Source of the DNA: Paraspadella gotoi
Lineage: Eukaryota; Chaetognatha
Assembly: GCA_051294375.1 (NCBI GenBank)
Contig: CM119263.1
Coordinates: forward strand, 31,727,476-31,791,475
Direction: 5' to 3'
DNA length: 64,000 bases
Shown: positions 10,555 to 22,110 of the stretch, piece by piece
How positions within the stretch are numbered: position 1 is the stretch's first letter
How the letters are laid out: the number at the start of each line of letters is the position of its first letter
The notes under the pieces: model-generated
Seen by the model: only the letters and a program-made list of their open reading frames with translations
Database searches by the model: none
Told to the model about the DNA's origin: nothing
Program-made: the position numbers and the translations under genes

Positions 10555-11062
10555 GAGACCTAGAAATTATACATTTAGTTCGTCCCCCTGCAATTGATAG
10601 AATAACCTAAGAGTTGGGCTCATAAAGTTTGACCAACTCATAAAAAATATTGTACTATCTAGGAAAAAAGTATATGACATTTTTAATAAAGGATATCTAC
10701 TCGAAAACTTATTTAATTTAAAAAAAATCGTATTTAGTTTTCCACCATTTTTGGTATTTAATTATTTGTTTTTATTTTATTTTAAATAGAGTTAGTTATT
10801 TTTTTTGTATTTTTTTAATTTGGCAATGCTTCAGGTCTTGCACCTCTTTCTGGTTCAAAAAAGTGTTATTATAGCTTTCAGAAAAGAGGGAAATATGCGC
10901 AACATTAACATCGGGGCTGAGAACTGAGAAGAATTACGTTAAAGATGTCGAAAAACATTTCACTGTCATACCTTAATTTGCTGTATAAGAGCAATAACCC
11001 AGTCGATGCCAAAAAAGATATGCCAAATATTGAGAATCTTTTACCCACGCTTTGTATACTTT
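10555..11062. other. No recognisable feature
   Basis: AT-rich sequence with no convincing gene. Its near-identical inverse is in the right arm. Confidence 0.5.
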
Positions 11063-11186
11063 TTAGTCGGCTCTGCAGATTCCGACTCTATAATTAACTT
11101 TGTCGGTCCCACCCAAAATATTGTCGGTAAATCATTATTATCATATCAGAAGACCCGAATTATGATAAATTATGCAAAAAAAATGA
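11063..11186 (+). repeat. Dispersed repeat family A, copy 3
   Basis: Same block as 1769-1890 (GTCGGCTCTGCAGATTCCGAC through TTATGATAAATTATGC). Confidence 0.7.
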
Positions 11187-11539
11187 TGTCCATCCGTCCG
11201 TCCCCGTCGACGAATTCGTACGAAACCGGGTATGGTGGTAGCGACCATGAGAGACGTAGCAGGATCTCTAATATTATCCCAATCGACCCACTAGTTTACG
11301 ATTTATAGCCATTTTTAGAAAAAACAGAATTTTACTATAAATATTAAGGCCGGCCGGTGTACGTACGTACGTTCATTTATTTTGACGAAACTTTGTGAAC
11401 ATTCAGACAAAACCGAGTCGTAATAGGAAATCAAATTTCGTTCTAATCCAAAGAGTAGTTTATGAGTTACAGCTATTTTTAGTATTTTGGTCAAGTGACC
11501 GCGCGAAAATAGCGGATTTACTCGTCCGCCCGCCCCCCA

Positions 11540-11930
11540 TAACGGGTAGTGGGGAATAAGGGTTCTACACCGTAGAGGGAGCATGGGAAACGGCTACCAC
11601 ATCCAAGGAAGGCAGCATGCACGCAAATTACCCACTCCCGGCACGGGGAGGTAGTGACGATCAATAACGATGCGGGACTCTGACGAGGCTCCGTAATCGG
11701 AATGGGCGTAATTTAAATCCTTCTACGAGGATCAAGTGGAGGGCAAGTCAGGTGCCAGCAGCCGCGGTAATTCCAGCTCCACTAGCGTATATTAAAGTTG
11801 CTGCAGTTAAAAAGCTCGTAGTCGGATCTCGGGATCGTGTTGGGAGTTCCGTGGCGTGCTCTGCGGCTTACGCCGTTGGGGTGCATTGCGGGGTCTCGGC
11901 CCTGTCGGCGAGGTCCTCTGCAAGAGATGA
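11540..11930 (+). rRNA. 18S rRNA gene fragment (probably a pseudogene)
   Basis: The universal small-subunit stretches are plain: AACGGCTACCACATCCAAGG, the 530-loop GTGCCAGCAGCCGCGGTAAT, and TAGCGTATATTAAAGTTGCT through AAAGCTCGTAGTCGGATC. The fragment covers roughly the region before the 530 loop into V4 and then stops. Changes at normally fixed sites (GCATGGGAAACGGC, GTCAGGTGCC) suggest decay. Family A repeat material precedes it; unknown GC-rich sequence and then a retrotransposon follow. It may be a relic of rDNA into which the element inserted, or rRNA sequence captured in the element's 5' region. Confidence 0.85.
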
Positions 11931-12260
11931 ATGGCAAGCCTAGTTCAAGTCTGACAGATACAAGCCTACAGGTGACTCCGTCGCCTAGCTTGGCTACCTC
12001 GCCGAGCGGGAGTAAGGCAAAAAGAGACCCCAGGAATTGACGGTATTGGCCCCCCAGGCCACCTGACCCGTGCGTGGAAGACCAAAAGGAGTCCTCGTAG
12101 ACCCTAGGTTGATGCATATCAAGCAAAAGATCTCGAGATGTTTAACATGGTCCTAAGCGTGGGGAGACGGATAAACCTGGCTAGTTCAAGTTCGCTTGAC
12201 ACGGAAGGCCTTGAAAAAATATTTTCACGGTAAAAGTTTTCTTCTTCTTTTGATTGACTG
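11931..12260 (+). other. GC-rich leader between 18S fragment and retroelement
   Basis: Not recognised. It contains AGGAATTGACGG, which also occurs in 18S rRNA downstream of V4, so this may be rearranged rDNA. The rest could be 5' UTR of the retrotransposon. Ribozyme-like folding at the 5' end, as in R2, could not be established by eye. Confidence 0.35.
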
Positions 12261-13480
12261 GTGCGGAACTCGAGACTGGGTTCACGCGATTTTTTACAAA
12301 ACATGGCTCCAGTTAGCTATTTCATGGAGATTATCAAGGGAACAGCTTCGCGAGACAGGAGGAAAAGAGCCAAAGAAAAGAAAGACCTGAATAGAAAGAG
12401 CAAGAGAACAGAGAATCTACGCAGGAAGATACGTTTTTTTTACAAATTAAAGGGGAAAACAGCTACCCCTCGGCAGGCAGAGCAGTGGAAATTCCTAGAA
12501 GGAGGGACAAAGGCGGCATTCAATCGACTAAGAAAGACACAGGACGAGTTCAGATAGCCGCGAGAGCAAAGTTAACTCAGCTAGAGTGCAGAGTAAACAG
12601 GAGTTCCATACTAAAGCAGTTATACACGGACAGAAAAAAGGTGCCGAAGGGGGAGATACCAAAACCCCCTCCGGAAGCACAAGCAGGTTACTTTCCCATA
12701 TACAACACACCCCCAATCCCATTCACTCCACTACAGCGGGACCTCTTCAACAAGATGATCGAAACGACGAAAAAGCTCACAAGCGGCGATGAGCATAGAG
12801 ACTTTCCGCAAATGCAAGAAACAAACATCATGGCCGATGACCTGAAAGCAGCCTGCGCACGGCTGGGATTACGACGCTTGGCCCCAGGCAAGTCAGGGGA
12901 AACCTATCAAACATTGCAAAAACACATGCTAGATAATCCACACATAGCAGGGAGATGGGCACAAGAAAGCAACGCCCTTCTGGACTACCTAGAGACCCAC
13001 GTGGACGAAGCAACGGGAGTTATCAGCAGTCCTCCTGATCATTTGTGGCCGAGAGCCCTTGCATCCATAAACGTCATCCTTCTTCCAAAAGGTGATCCCA
13101 CAGACACTAACCCAAGGAAATGGTGACCCATCACCCTCTTGGAGACCACTCTAAAAGTCATGCTGGAGATAGTGAGGAAGAAAGTAAGTCTCCCTCTCCA
13201 AGACGTGGGGGACAGACGCGCCCGGTGTCTGGTGAACAGGATTTAAGACTCAATCCAGCATAATATTGCGCTCACGGTCATCTTCCTGGACGTGCGGAAC
13301 GGATTCGGGTTGGTCCCTGTGGATAGGTGCTACCCCTGCTTCTGGGCAATGGGGCTGGATGGTCGCTCCGCGGCAATCCTGACGTGTGCGTCCCAACACC
13401 TCACGGCAAGGATGGGAGAGATGGATTTCAAACAACTAGAAGGCTGCACGGTGCCTCAGACCTCCAGGAAAAAAAAAAAA
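12261..13480 (+). pseudogene. R2-like retrotransposon: N-terminal part and RT fingers
   Basis: N-terminal and first half of the polymerase of a non-LTR retrotransposon, in three frames. A basic, Lys/Arg-rich N-terminal part is open from 12261 (ATG at 12303) to about 12555. The frame then shifts to one running to 13126 with INVILLPKGDP and NPRKW, where a TGA (13124-13126) replaces the Arg of the usual W-R-P-I; PITLLETTLKV follows. A third frame has VIFLDVRNGFGLVP with the first catalytic Asp at 13289-13291. These are RT motifs 1 to 3. The stop and shifts mean this copy is dead or mis-sequenced. It lacks 24 bp around 12568 that the related copy near 27815 has. Confidence 0.75.
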
Positions 13481-14773
13481 TTCAAAATCCAGTGAAAAAA
13501 GTCATGTCATCGATTTCGATTTTGATAGGTTAACTGATAAGTAAATGGTCTTGCGGGCTTTTTACCAGAAAATATCGCTAAAACTCGTAACCTTTCTTTC
13601 TTTTCTTTTGACTTTTCTTTTACTCCTCTAAAATAAATTATTTTTTTATTTTGCCAACTGCCATTTTCATATACTATGGTCAATTGCATAAAATGATACG
13701 GCGTTCGAAAGCTGATTGTCTCACCTTGGATATGTGCATAAGGACAAATGTTATTTTTTCAAATGTATAAAGTAATATATTTTTTTCTTAACATACTTCA
13801 TGTATTTTACATTAAAAAATTTTACAAAAACTTTTTTTTTACTTTATGTCACTCGTTTAACCAGGTTTATCACTGCTGGTAATATCTATAGGTTTTATTA
13901 GATAAAGGAAGGTTTACTTAGTATGTGTTTGATGCGATTCATTGCGATTTTTTAAATTAAGAGAGAATTTGATTTTTCAAATCAGGTATTCAACCACAGA
14001 CATTCGCGCAAAATATATAAGAAATTAACTATGTTTCAAGAATTTAAAATTTTTTTTGCAGTTACCCGTTTAAACAGGTTTATTATATTTAAAAATTGAT
14101 AATAGTTTTAATAGTTAGTAATCGGTTTTGGCTATTATGATCTGTTGTGGTCTGTTGCGGTTTTGAGTTTTAGGAAAGAAATATACTTTACCAGTTGACA
14201 TGTCAATCATCAAAAATAACAAAGAAAGAACTAGGTTTTCAAATTTTTCTTTCTGACTTTCTTTATTCGTTTAACCAGGTTTATCTGAACTAAATATCAT
14301 TGTCAGGTTGAACAGGTAGCATAAGGTTCTAGTAATAACTGGTTAATGCGGATTTTAGCGATTTTGTATTTTAAGAGAGAAAAAGCTTTACCAATGAACT
14401 TCTCAATTCCAAGAAATAACAAAGAAAGAACTAGGATTTTAAATTTCTTTCATATTTTATTTTGACGAATTCGTTTAGAAGGTTTTGTTAAAAAAGAAAT
14501 ATATTTATGTTTAAAAGCTGGCCTGGGATTACAGTGATATAGGGTTAAAACAGATTTTCGTTATTTCAGTTTTAATGGAGAAAGAACTCATCCAGTAAAC
14601 CCAACAGACCCTCAGATTATCAAGTTTGCTCAAACTTGTTTTATTTTCACTGTTTGGGGATATTTGTTGTCTTGTTATCTTGTCTTGTCTAATATTATAT
14701 CCTCTTTGTCGTCATTTTAATCAATAAATTAATCAATCAATGAATCAACTTGAATAAAAAACTTATATTCATT

Positions 14774-14810
<37 letters not shown>

Positions 14811-15344
14811 GAAGAGAAAGGCACGAGACCGACGAGACGACGACAGACGACGACAAAGACGACGACAACCGAGGTCGATGGACTGACCGATTGACCGGAC
14901 CAAGGTTGACCGTACGACTCGTTCGCCCTCTCTCTCTTTTACCATTTCTCCCGCCCTTTCTTCTCTTAACTATAATAACCGCAAAGTAGTTAAATAAAAA
15001 CAACGCGCTCTTTTCCCTTTCTATTTTTTCTTCTTATTATGCAATGAGAAAAGAGGAAACCAACCACTGACCAAGCAAATATGACAAAATTGTGTTTGCA
15101 TGTTGTAGTTTTAGAAACATATTCCTTTAAAATATATTAGTAAATATAAATATTTAAAAGCAAAACAAGAAAAATTTCTTAAAAATATGTATGTTTAATT
15201 ATATCAATTTTAATAATTATATAAACATTTGATGTCATTATTATTAAAAGCAAAAATAAAAACAATTTGAATATTTTTTTGAGTCTTAGACTAATATTTA
15301 AATTGGTGACACTAATCGGAGGTGGGTGGGATGTTGGCGCGATT
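13481..15344. other. AT-rich insertion splitting the RT gene, with ~200-bp repeats
   Basis: Separates RT motif 3 (13318) from motif 4 (15500). It contains about four diverged units of roughly 200 bp, each with a TCGTTTAACCAGGTTTATC-like block (13853, 14067, 14265, 14466) followed by GGTTTTGAGTTTTAGGAAAG-like and AACAAAGAAAGAACTAGG-like blocks: a short satellite. (GA)n lies at 14774-14815. The sequence is intron-free in appearance and has no gene. Confidence 0.6.
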
Positions 15345-15497
15345 TAAAATCAGGCAGTGTGTAGGAGATAGGCGGACGGAGGAAGGAGCAGGGCGTTAAC
15401 CTGGAGGTCTTTTTGAAAAATCAGGCAGTGTGTAGGAGATAGGCGGACGGAGGAAGGAGCAGGGCGTTAACCTGGAGGTCTTTTTGAAAAATCAGGC
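15345..15497. repeat. 75-bp direct duplication at the retroelement border
   Basis: Two perfect copies beginning AAATCAGGCAGTGTGTAGG and ending CTGGAGGTCTTTTTGAA, directly before the RT sequence resumes. The right arm has the same pair in reverse but with small deletions. Confidence 0.8.
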
Positions 15498-15810
15498 CAT
15501 GTGGGCTGCTGCCAGGGGTCCCCCCCGGCACCCGACGGGTTCTCGCTCACCCACGCGGTTCCCCTCCTAGCCTTGAACGTCACCAAGATGGGTGGAACCT
15601 GCATACTATATGTGGATGACAACATGGCCTCATTCCAAGGCCTCACGGAGCAGAGCTCAAGGCAGAAGGCAGCAAAGTGGATAAAGGACGCCATACCAAA
15701 GATGGCGCTAGTGAACCTTCAGGTAAATCCGGCTAAATGCGCCGTACTTACCTTTGAGGCTTCTAGAGGGAAAATAGCATACCCCATGGACGAAAGTTGG
15801 GCACTCAATC
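15498..15810 (+). pseudogene. R2-like retrotransposon: RT catalytic core (YVDD)
   Basis: Continues the polymerase after the insertion. CCQGSPPAPDGFSLTHA corresponds to RT motif 4 (GxxQGSPxSP). YVDD (15609-15620) is the catalytic motif 5, followed by NMASFQGLTEQ and, about 55 residues on, NPAKCAVLTFEA. The reading frame is open from 15501 to the gap at 15811. The next part of the protein is found on the minus strand beyond the gap. Confidence 0.8.
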
Positions 15811-15835
15811 NNNNNNNNNNNNNNNNNNNNNNNNN
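15811..15835. other. Assembly gap of 25 N
   Basis: Twenty-five N. The sequence on the two sides is in opposite orientations of the same retroelement. A fixed 25-N gap is left by some long-read gap-filling tools. Confidence 0.98.
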
Positions 15836-16698
15836 GGTCACTCTACGGGGCTTTTTCTCTTTGAAGACTATTGCCCTTCCTCAGCTCGGCGCTCCCACTG
15901 TGGCTAGGCAGGATAGGACTCCATGTATTGAGAGTCTGCCACCCTCGCTCTTAGCTTTGGTAGTGTGATGGCCCCTAACTCCTTTTAGGATGGAGGAGGG
16001 ATCACCCGCCTCATGCTCTTGTACTCAACTGCTGGTAAGTCGATATCTCCAGACACTTCACTCCTTCGCTGAGGTGGCTCCGCCAGTTCTTGGCCGCAGC
16101 AACTTCCAAGGCGTAGAATGTGAAGTCGTCTTTGAGCATCTTTCCTAGGGGGCTATTCCTGTCCCTTAGTGGTGGTTGTTAGGTTTAGAAGTAAACCTGC
16201 TGACCTGATTCCGCCCGATTATGGGAGGTTTCCCTAGCTCAAGAGCCCCAACCCAAGGAACCTCGCAAAGGTGAACAAACCAATGTCAGGAGGCCATTCC
16301 GTGAACCCCTGTTAGGCCTGGGATGGCTCCTCTTATGATCTTCCGCATCGCACCTTCCAGTTTTTCCAATTGCCGTCTCACACATCGGGCTCATTGCTTG
16401 CCACGAGTGGCATTACCATCGAAAGTCTCTTCCGCAAATCTGCTAAACAGGACTTAGAGGGGCAGTCCACGGGTCTCCGTTCTTGCCTCCTTCCACACCT
16501 TGATCATATGGTTGGTCATTTGAGTCACGTCGAAAGTCGCCGCCAAGTATCCTGTTCTGTGTAATACGTCCATCTTCGGCGGCAGTCACCTGCCCTCCCA
16601 GGTACCTCGTACTGGTAAGGTACTGGGAGTCTCTCCCTGGTGGTGGAGTTCTCCCTGGGGGGAGGACTATTGGAGAGGGACGTTTGCTATTCGTAGTG
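15836..16698 (-). pseudogene. R2-like retrotransposon: thumb and linker region, minus strand
   Basis: Minus-strand continuation of the polymerase: PPGRTPPPGRDSQYLTSTRY (RT thumb, about 16600-16670), a YDQGVEGG-containing stretch, and a linker ending in KKPRRVT at 15836. The frame is broken by single-base indels. The last bases at 15836 (minus-strand GAGTGACC) are exactly continued by TCAATACCTGACG at 26096 on the plus strand, as seen in the intact copy at 29409-29428. Confidence 0.7.
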
Positions 16699-17015
16699 GA
16701 TTGAGTGCCCAACTTTCGTCCATGGGGTATGCTATTTTCCCTCTAGAAGCCTCAAAGGTAAGTACGGCCGCATTTAGCCGGATTTACCTGAAGGTTCACT
16801 AGCGCCATCTTTGGTATGGCGTCCTTTATCCACTTTGCTGCCTTCTGCCTTGAGCTCTGCTCCGTGAGGCCTTGGAATGAGGCCATGTTGTCAATCCACA
16901 TATAGTATTGCAGGTTCCACCCATCTTGGTGACGTTCAAGCTAGGAGGGGAAACCGCGTGGGTGAGCGAGAACCCGTCGGGTGCCGGGGGGGGACCCCTG
17001 GCAGCAGCCCACATG
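16699..17015 (-). pseudogene. RT catalytic core, right-arm copy
   Basis: Mirror of 15498-15810. It contains the QGSP-region and YVDD-region DNA on the minus strand but is frameshifted at the YVDD itself and within the Pro-rich motif 4. Confidence 0.7.
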
Positions 17016-18864
17016 GCCTGATTTTTCAAAAGACCTCCAGGTTAACGCCCTGCTCCTTCCTCCTACACACTGCCTGATTTTTCAAAAAGACCTCCAGGTT
17101 AACGCCCTGCTCCTTCCTACACACTGCTTGATTTTAAATCGCGCCAACATCCCACCCACCTCCGATTTGGTGTCACCAATTTAATGATTAGCCTAGACTC
17201 AAAAAATATTCTAAGTTGTTTTTATTTTGCTTTTATAATAATGACATCAAACGTTTAATATAATTATTAAAATTGATAATATTTAAACATACATATTTTT
17301 AAGAAATTTTCTTGTTTGCTTTTAAATATTTATATTTACTAATATATTTTAAAGGGAATATGTTTCTAAAACTTCCAACATGTAAACACAATTTTGTCAT
17401 ATTTTTCTTGGTCAGTGGTTGGTTTCCTCATTTCTCGTTGCATAATAAAGAAGGGAAAATAGAAAGGGAAAAGAGCTCGTTGTTTTTTATTTAATTTGCG
17501 GTATTATACTTATTTTTATCTCTCTCTCTCTCTTTCTTTCTCTCTCTCACTCTCTCTCTCTATGAATATAAGTTTTTTATTCAGTTAGTTGATTCAATGA
17601 TTGATTGATTTATTGATTAAAATGACGATAAAGAGGATATAATATTAGACAAGACAACAAATATCCCCAAACAATGAAATAAAAACAAGTTTGAGCAAAC
17701 TTGATAATCTAGGAGGTCTGATGGGTTTACTGGATGATCTTCTTTCTCCATTAAAACTGAAAATAACGAAAATCCGTTTTTAACACTATATCACTGTAAT
17801 CTCAGGCCAGCTTTTTAAACATGAATATATTTCTTTTTTAACAAAAACCTTCGTAAACGAATTTGTCAAAAATAAAAGATGAAAGAAATTTAAAATTCTA
17901 GTTCTTTCTTTGTTTATTTCTTGGAATTGAGAAGTTTATTGCTAAAAGCTTGTTTCTCTCTTAAAATACAAAATCGCTAAAATCCGCATTAACCAGTTAT
18001 TACTAGAACCTTATGCTACCTGTTAACCCTGACAATGATATTTAGTTCAGATAAACCTGGTTAAACGAATACAAGAAAGTCAGAAAGGAAAATCTGAAAC
18101 CTAGTTCTTTCTTTGTTATTTTTGATGATTGACATGGTCAACTGGTAAAGTATATTTCTTTCCTAAAACTCAAAACCGCAACAGACCACAACAGATCATA
18201 AATAGCCAAAACCGATTACTAACTATTAAAACTATTATCAATTTTTAAATATAATAAACCTGTTTAAACGGGTAAACTGCAAAAAAAATTTTAAAATTCT
18301 TGAACATAGTTAATTTCTTATATATTTTGCGCGAATGTCTGTGGTTGAATACCTGAATTTGAAAAATCAAATTCTCTCTTAATTTAAAAATCGCAATGAA
18401 TCGCATCAAACAAATACTAAGTAAACCTTCCTTTATCTAATAAAACCTATAGATATTACCAGCAGTGATAAACCTGGTTAAACGAGTGACATAAAGTAAA
18501 AAAAAAGTTTTTGTAAAATTTTTTAATGTAAAATACATGAAGTATGTTAAGAAAAAAATATATTACTTTATACATTTGAAAAAATAACATTTGTCCTTAT
18601 GCACATATCCAAGGTGAGACAATCAGCTTTCGAACGCCGTATCATTTTATGCAATTGACCATAGTATATGAAAATGGCAAGTTGGCAAAATAAAAAATAA
18701 TTTATTTTAGGGAGTAAAGAAAAGTCAAAAGAAAAGAAGAAAGGTTACGAGTTTTTAGGCGATATTTCCTGGTAAAAAGCCCGCAAGACCATTTACTTAT
18801 CAGTTAACCTATCAAAATCGAAATCGATGACATGACTTTTTCACTGGGATTTTGAATTTTTTTT

Positions 18865-20030
18865 TTTTTTCCTGAGGTCTGAGGCACCGTGCAGCCTTCT
18901 AGTTGTTTGAAATCCATCTCTCCCATCCTTGCCGTGAGGTGTTTGGGACGACCACACGTCAGGATTTGCCGCGGATGCGACCCATCCAGCCCATTGCCCA
19001 GAAGCAGGGGTAGCACTTATCACAGGGACCAACCGAATCCGTTCCGCACGTCCAGGAAAATGACCGTGAGCGCAATATTATGGCTGGATTGAGGTCTTAA
19101 TCCTGTTCACCAGACACCGGGCGCGTCTGTCCCCCGACGTCTTGAGAGGGAGACTTACTTTCTTCCTCACTATTCTCCAGCATGACTTTTAGAGTGGTCT
19201 CCAAGAGGGTGATGGGTCACCATTTCCTTGGTTAGTGTCTGTGGGATCACCTTTTTGGAAGAAAGGATGACGTTTATGGATGCAAGCTCTCGGCCACAAA
19301 TATCAGGAGGACGCTGATAACTCCCGTTGCTTCGTCACGTGGGTCTCTTAGGTAGTCCAGAAGGGCGTTGCTTTCTTGTGCCCATCTCCCTGCTATGTGT
19401 GGATTATCTAGCATGTGTTTTTGCAATGTTGATAGGTTCCCCTGACTTGCCTGGGGCCAAGCGTCGTAATCCAGCCGTGCGCAGGCCTGCTTTCAGGTCA
19501 TCGGCCATGATGTTTGTTTCTTGCATTTGCGGAAAGTCTCTATGCTCATCGCCGCTTGTGTGCTTTTTCGTCGTTCGATCATCTGTTGAAGAGGTCCCGC
19601 TGTAGTGGAGTGAATGGGATTGGGGGTGTGTTGTATATGGGGAAAGTAACCTGCTTGTGCTTCCGGAGGGGGTTTTGGTATCTCCCCTTCGGCACCTTTT
19701 TTCTGTCCGTGTATAACTGCTTTAGTATGGAACTCCTGTTTACTCTGCACTCTAGCTGAGTTAACTTTGCTCTCGCGCTATCTGAACTCGTCTGTGTCTT
19801 TTTAAGTCGATGTGAATGCCGCCTTTGTCCCTCCTTCTAGGAATTTCCACTGCTCTGCCTGCCGAGGGGTAGCTGTTTCCCTTTAATTTGTAAAAAAACC
19901 GTATCTCCTGCGTAGATTCTCTGTTCTCTTGCTCTTTCTATTCAGGTTTTCTTTTCTTTGGCTCTTTTCCTCCTGTCTCGCGAAGCTGTTCCTTGATAAT
20001 CTCCATGAATAGCTACTGGAGCCATGTTTT
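18865..20030 (-). pseudogene. RT N-terminal part, right-arm copy
   Basis: Mirror of 12261-13480 with extra frameshifts. The in-frame TGA at the W-R-P-I motif is also present here (minus strand, about 19218-19220), so that change is in the source molecule rather than a read error. Confidence 0.7.
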
Positions 20031-20394
20031 GTAAAAAATCGCGTGAACCCAGTCTCGATTCCGCACCAGTCAATCAAAAGAAGAGAAAACTTTTACCGTG
20101 AAAATATTTTTTCAAGGCCTTCCGTGTCAAGCAGAACTTGAACTAGCCAGGTTTATCCGTCTCCCACGCTTAGGACCATGTTAAACATCTCGAGATCTTT
20201 TGCTTGATATGCATCAACCTAGGGTCTACGAGGACCTTTTGGTCTTCCACGCACGGTCAGGTGGCCTGGGGGGCCAATACCGTCAATTCTGGGGTCTCTT
20301 TTTGCTTACTCCCCGCTCGCGAGGTAGCCAAGCTAGGCGACGCGGAGTCACCTGTAAGGCTTGTATCTGTCAGACTTGAACTAGGCTTGCCATT

Positions 20395-20790
20395 CATCTT
20401 CTTGCAGAGGACTCGCCGACAGGGCCGAGACCCGCAATGCACGCCCAACGGCGTAAGCGCAGAGCACGCCACGGAACTCCCAACACGATCCCGAGATCCG
20501 ACTACGAAGCTTTTTTAACTGCAGCAACTTTAATATACGCTAGTGGAGCTGGAATTACCGCGGCTGCTGGCACCTGACTTGCCCTCCACTTGATCCTCGT
20601 AGGAGATTTAAATTACGCCCATTTCCGATTACGGAGCCTCGTCAGAGTCCCGCATCGTTATTGATCGTCACTACCTCCCGTGCCGGGAGTGGGTAATTTG
20701 CGTGCATGCTGCCTTCCTTGGATGTGGTAGCCGTTTCCCATGCTCCCTCTACGGTGTAGAACCCTTATTCCCACTCCCGTTATGGGGGCG
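20395..20790 (-). rRNA. 18S rRNA fragment, right-arm copy
   Basis: Minus-strand mirror of 11540-11930, recognisable by the complement of the 530 loop (ATTACCGCGGCTGCTGGCAC, about 20555-20574). Confidence 0.8.
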
Positions 20791-22071
20791 GGCGGAACGA
20801 GTAAATCCGCTATTTCGCGCGGTCACTTGACCAAAATACTAAAAATAGCTGTAACTCATAAACTACTCTTTTGGATTAGAACGAAATTTGATTTCCTATT
20901 ACGACTCGGTTTTGTCTGAATTGTTTTCACAAAGTTTCGTCAAAATAAATGAACGTACGTACGTACACCGGCCGCCTTAATATTTATAGTAAAATTCTGT
21001 TTTTTCTAAAAAATGGCTATTAAATCGTAAACTAGTGGGTCGATTGGGATAATATTAAAGATCCTACTACGTCTCGATGTCGCTACCACCATACCCGGTT
21101 TCGTACGAATTCGTCGACGGACGGACGGACGGATGGACATCATTTTTTTTGCATAATTTATCATAATTCGGGTTCTGATAGATAATAATGATTTACCGAC
21201 AATATTTTGGGTGGGCCGACGGACCGACAAAGTTAATTATAGAGTCGGAAATCTGCAGAGCCGACTAAAAAGTAACAAAGCGTGGTAAAAAGATTCTCAA
21301 TATTTGGCATATCTTTTTTGCATCGACTGGGTTTATTTCTCTTATACAGCAAATTATAGGTATGACAGTGAAATGTTTTTCGACATCTTTAACGTAATTT
21401 TCTCAGTTCTCAGCCCCGATGTTAATGTGCGCATATTTCCTCTTTTCTGAAAGCTATAATAACACTTTTTTGAACAGAAAGAGTGCAAGACCTGAAGCAT
21501 TGCCAAATTAAAAAAAATACAAAAAAAAATAACTAACTCTATTTAAAATAAAATAAAAACAAATAATTAAATACCAAAAATGGTGAAAACTAAATTACGA
21601 TTTTTTTAAATTAAATAAGTTTCGAGTAGATATCCTTTATTAAAAATGTCAATATATTTTTTCCTAGATAGTACAATATTTTTTTGAGTTGGTCAAACTT
21701 TATGAGCCCAAACTCTTAGGTTATTCTAAATCAATTGCAGGGGGACGAACTAAAGGGTATAATTTCTAGGTCTCTCTCTCTCTCGCGCACCGTTTTATGT
21801 TTTTATCTTGGTTTTCCTGTCGCGTCGCAAAGAGATCCAGAAGGGAGAGAATGAAAGTGGGAGGAGAGAGAGAGAAAGAGAGAGAGATAGAGAGAGAAAG
21901 AGAGAGACAGAGATGTGAGGAAAGTCAAAAAATGCCTGACTGGAAACTGAGATAAGCAGAGAAATAAAAGAAATAAGATAAAAAAAATTAAAAAAACGAA
22001 AAGAGAGAGATTACACAAGATGTATAAATTATTTATGCCACCTGTGGGAATAGAGACAAAGAGATAAAGAG

Positions 22072-22110
<39 letters not shown>

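Larger units (their letters stand above)
6290..15810 (+). repeat. Giant inverted repeat, left arm
   Basis: The reverse complement of this 9.52-kb arm is 16699-26098. The outer ends pair AAACCATTGA (6291-6300) with TCAATGGTTT (26088-26097); the inner ends pair GCACTCAATC (15801-15810) with GATTGAGTGC (16699-16708). The left arm is the cleaner copy: simple-repeat lengths and retroelement frames are better kept than in the right arm. It ends exactly at a 25-N gap, which argues for an assembly origin. Confidence 0.9.
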
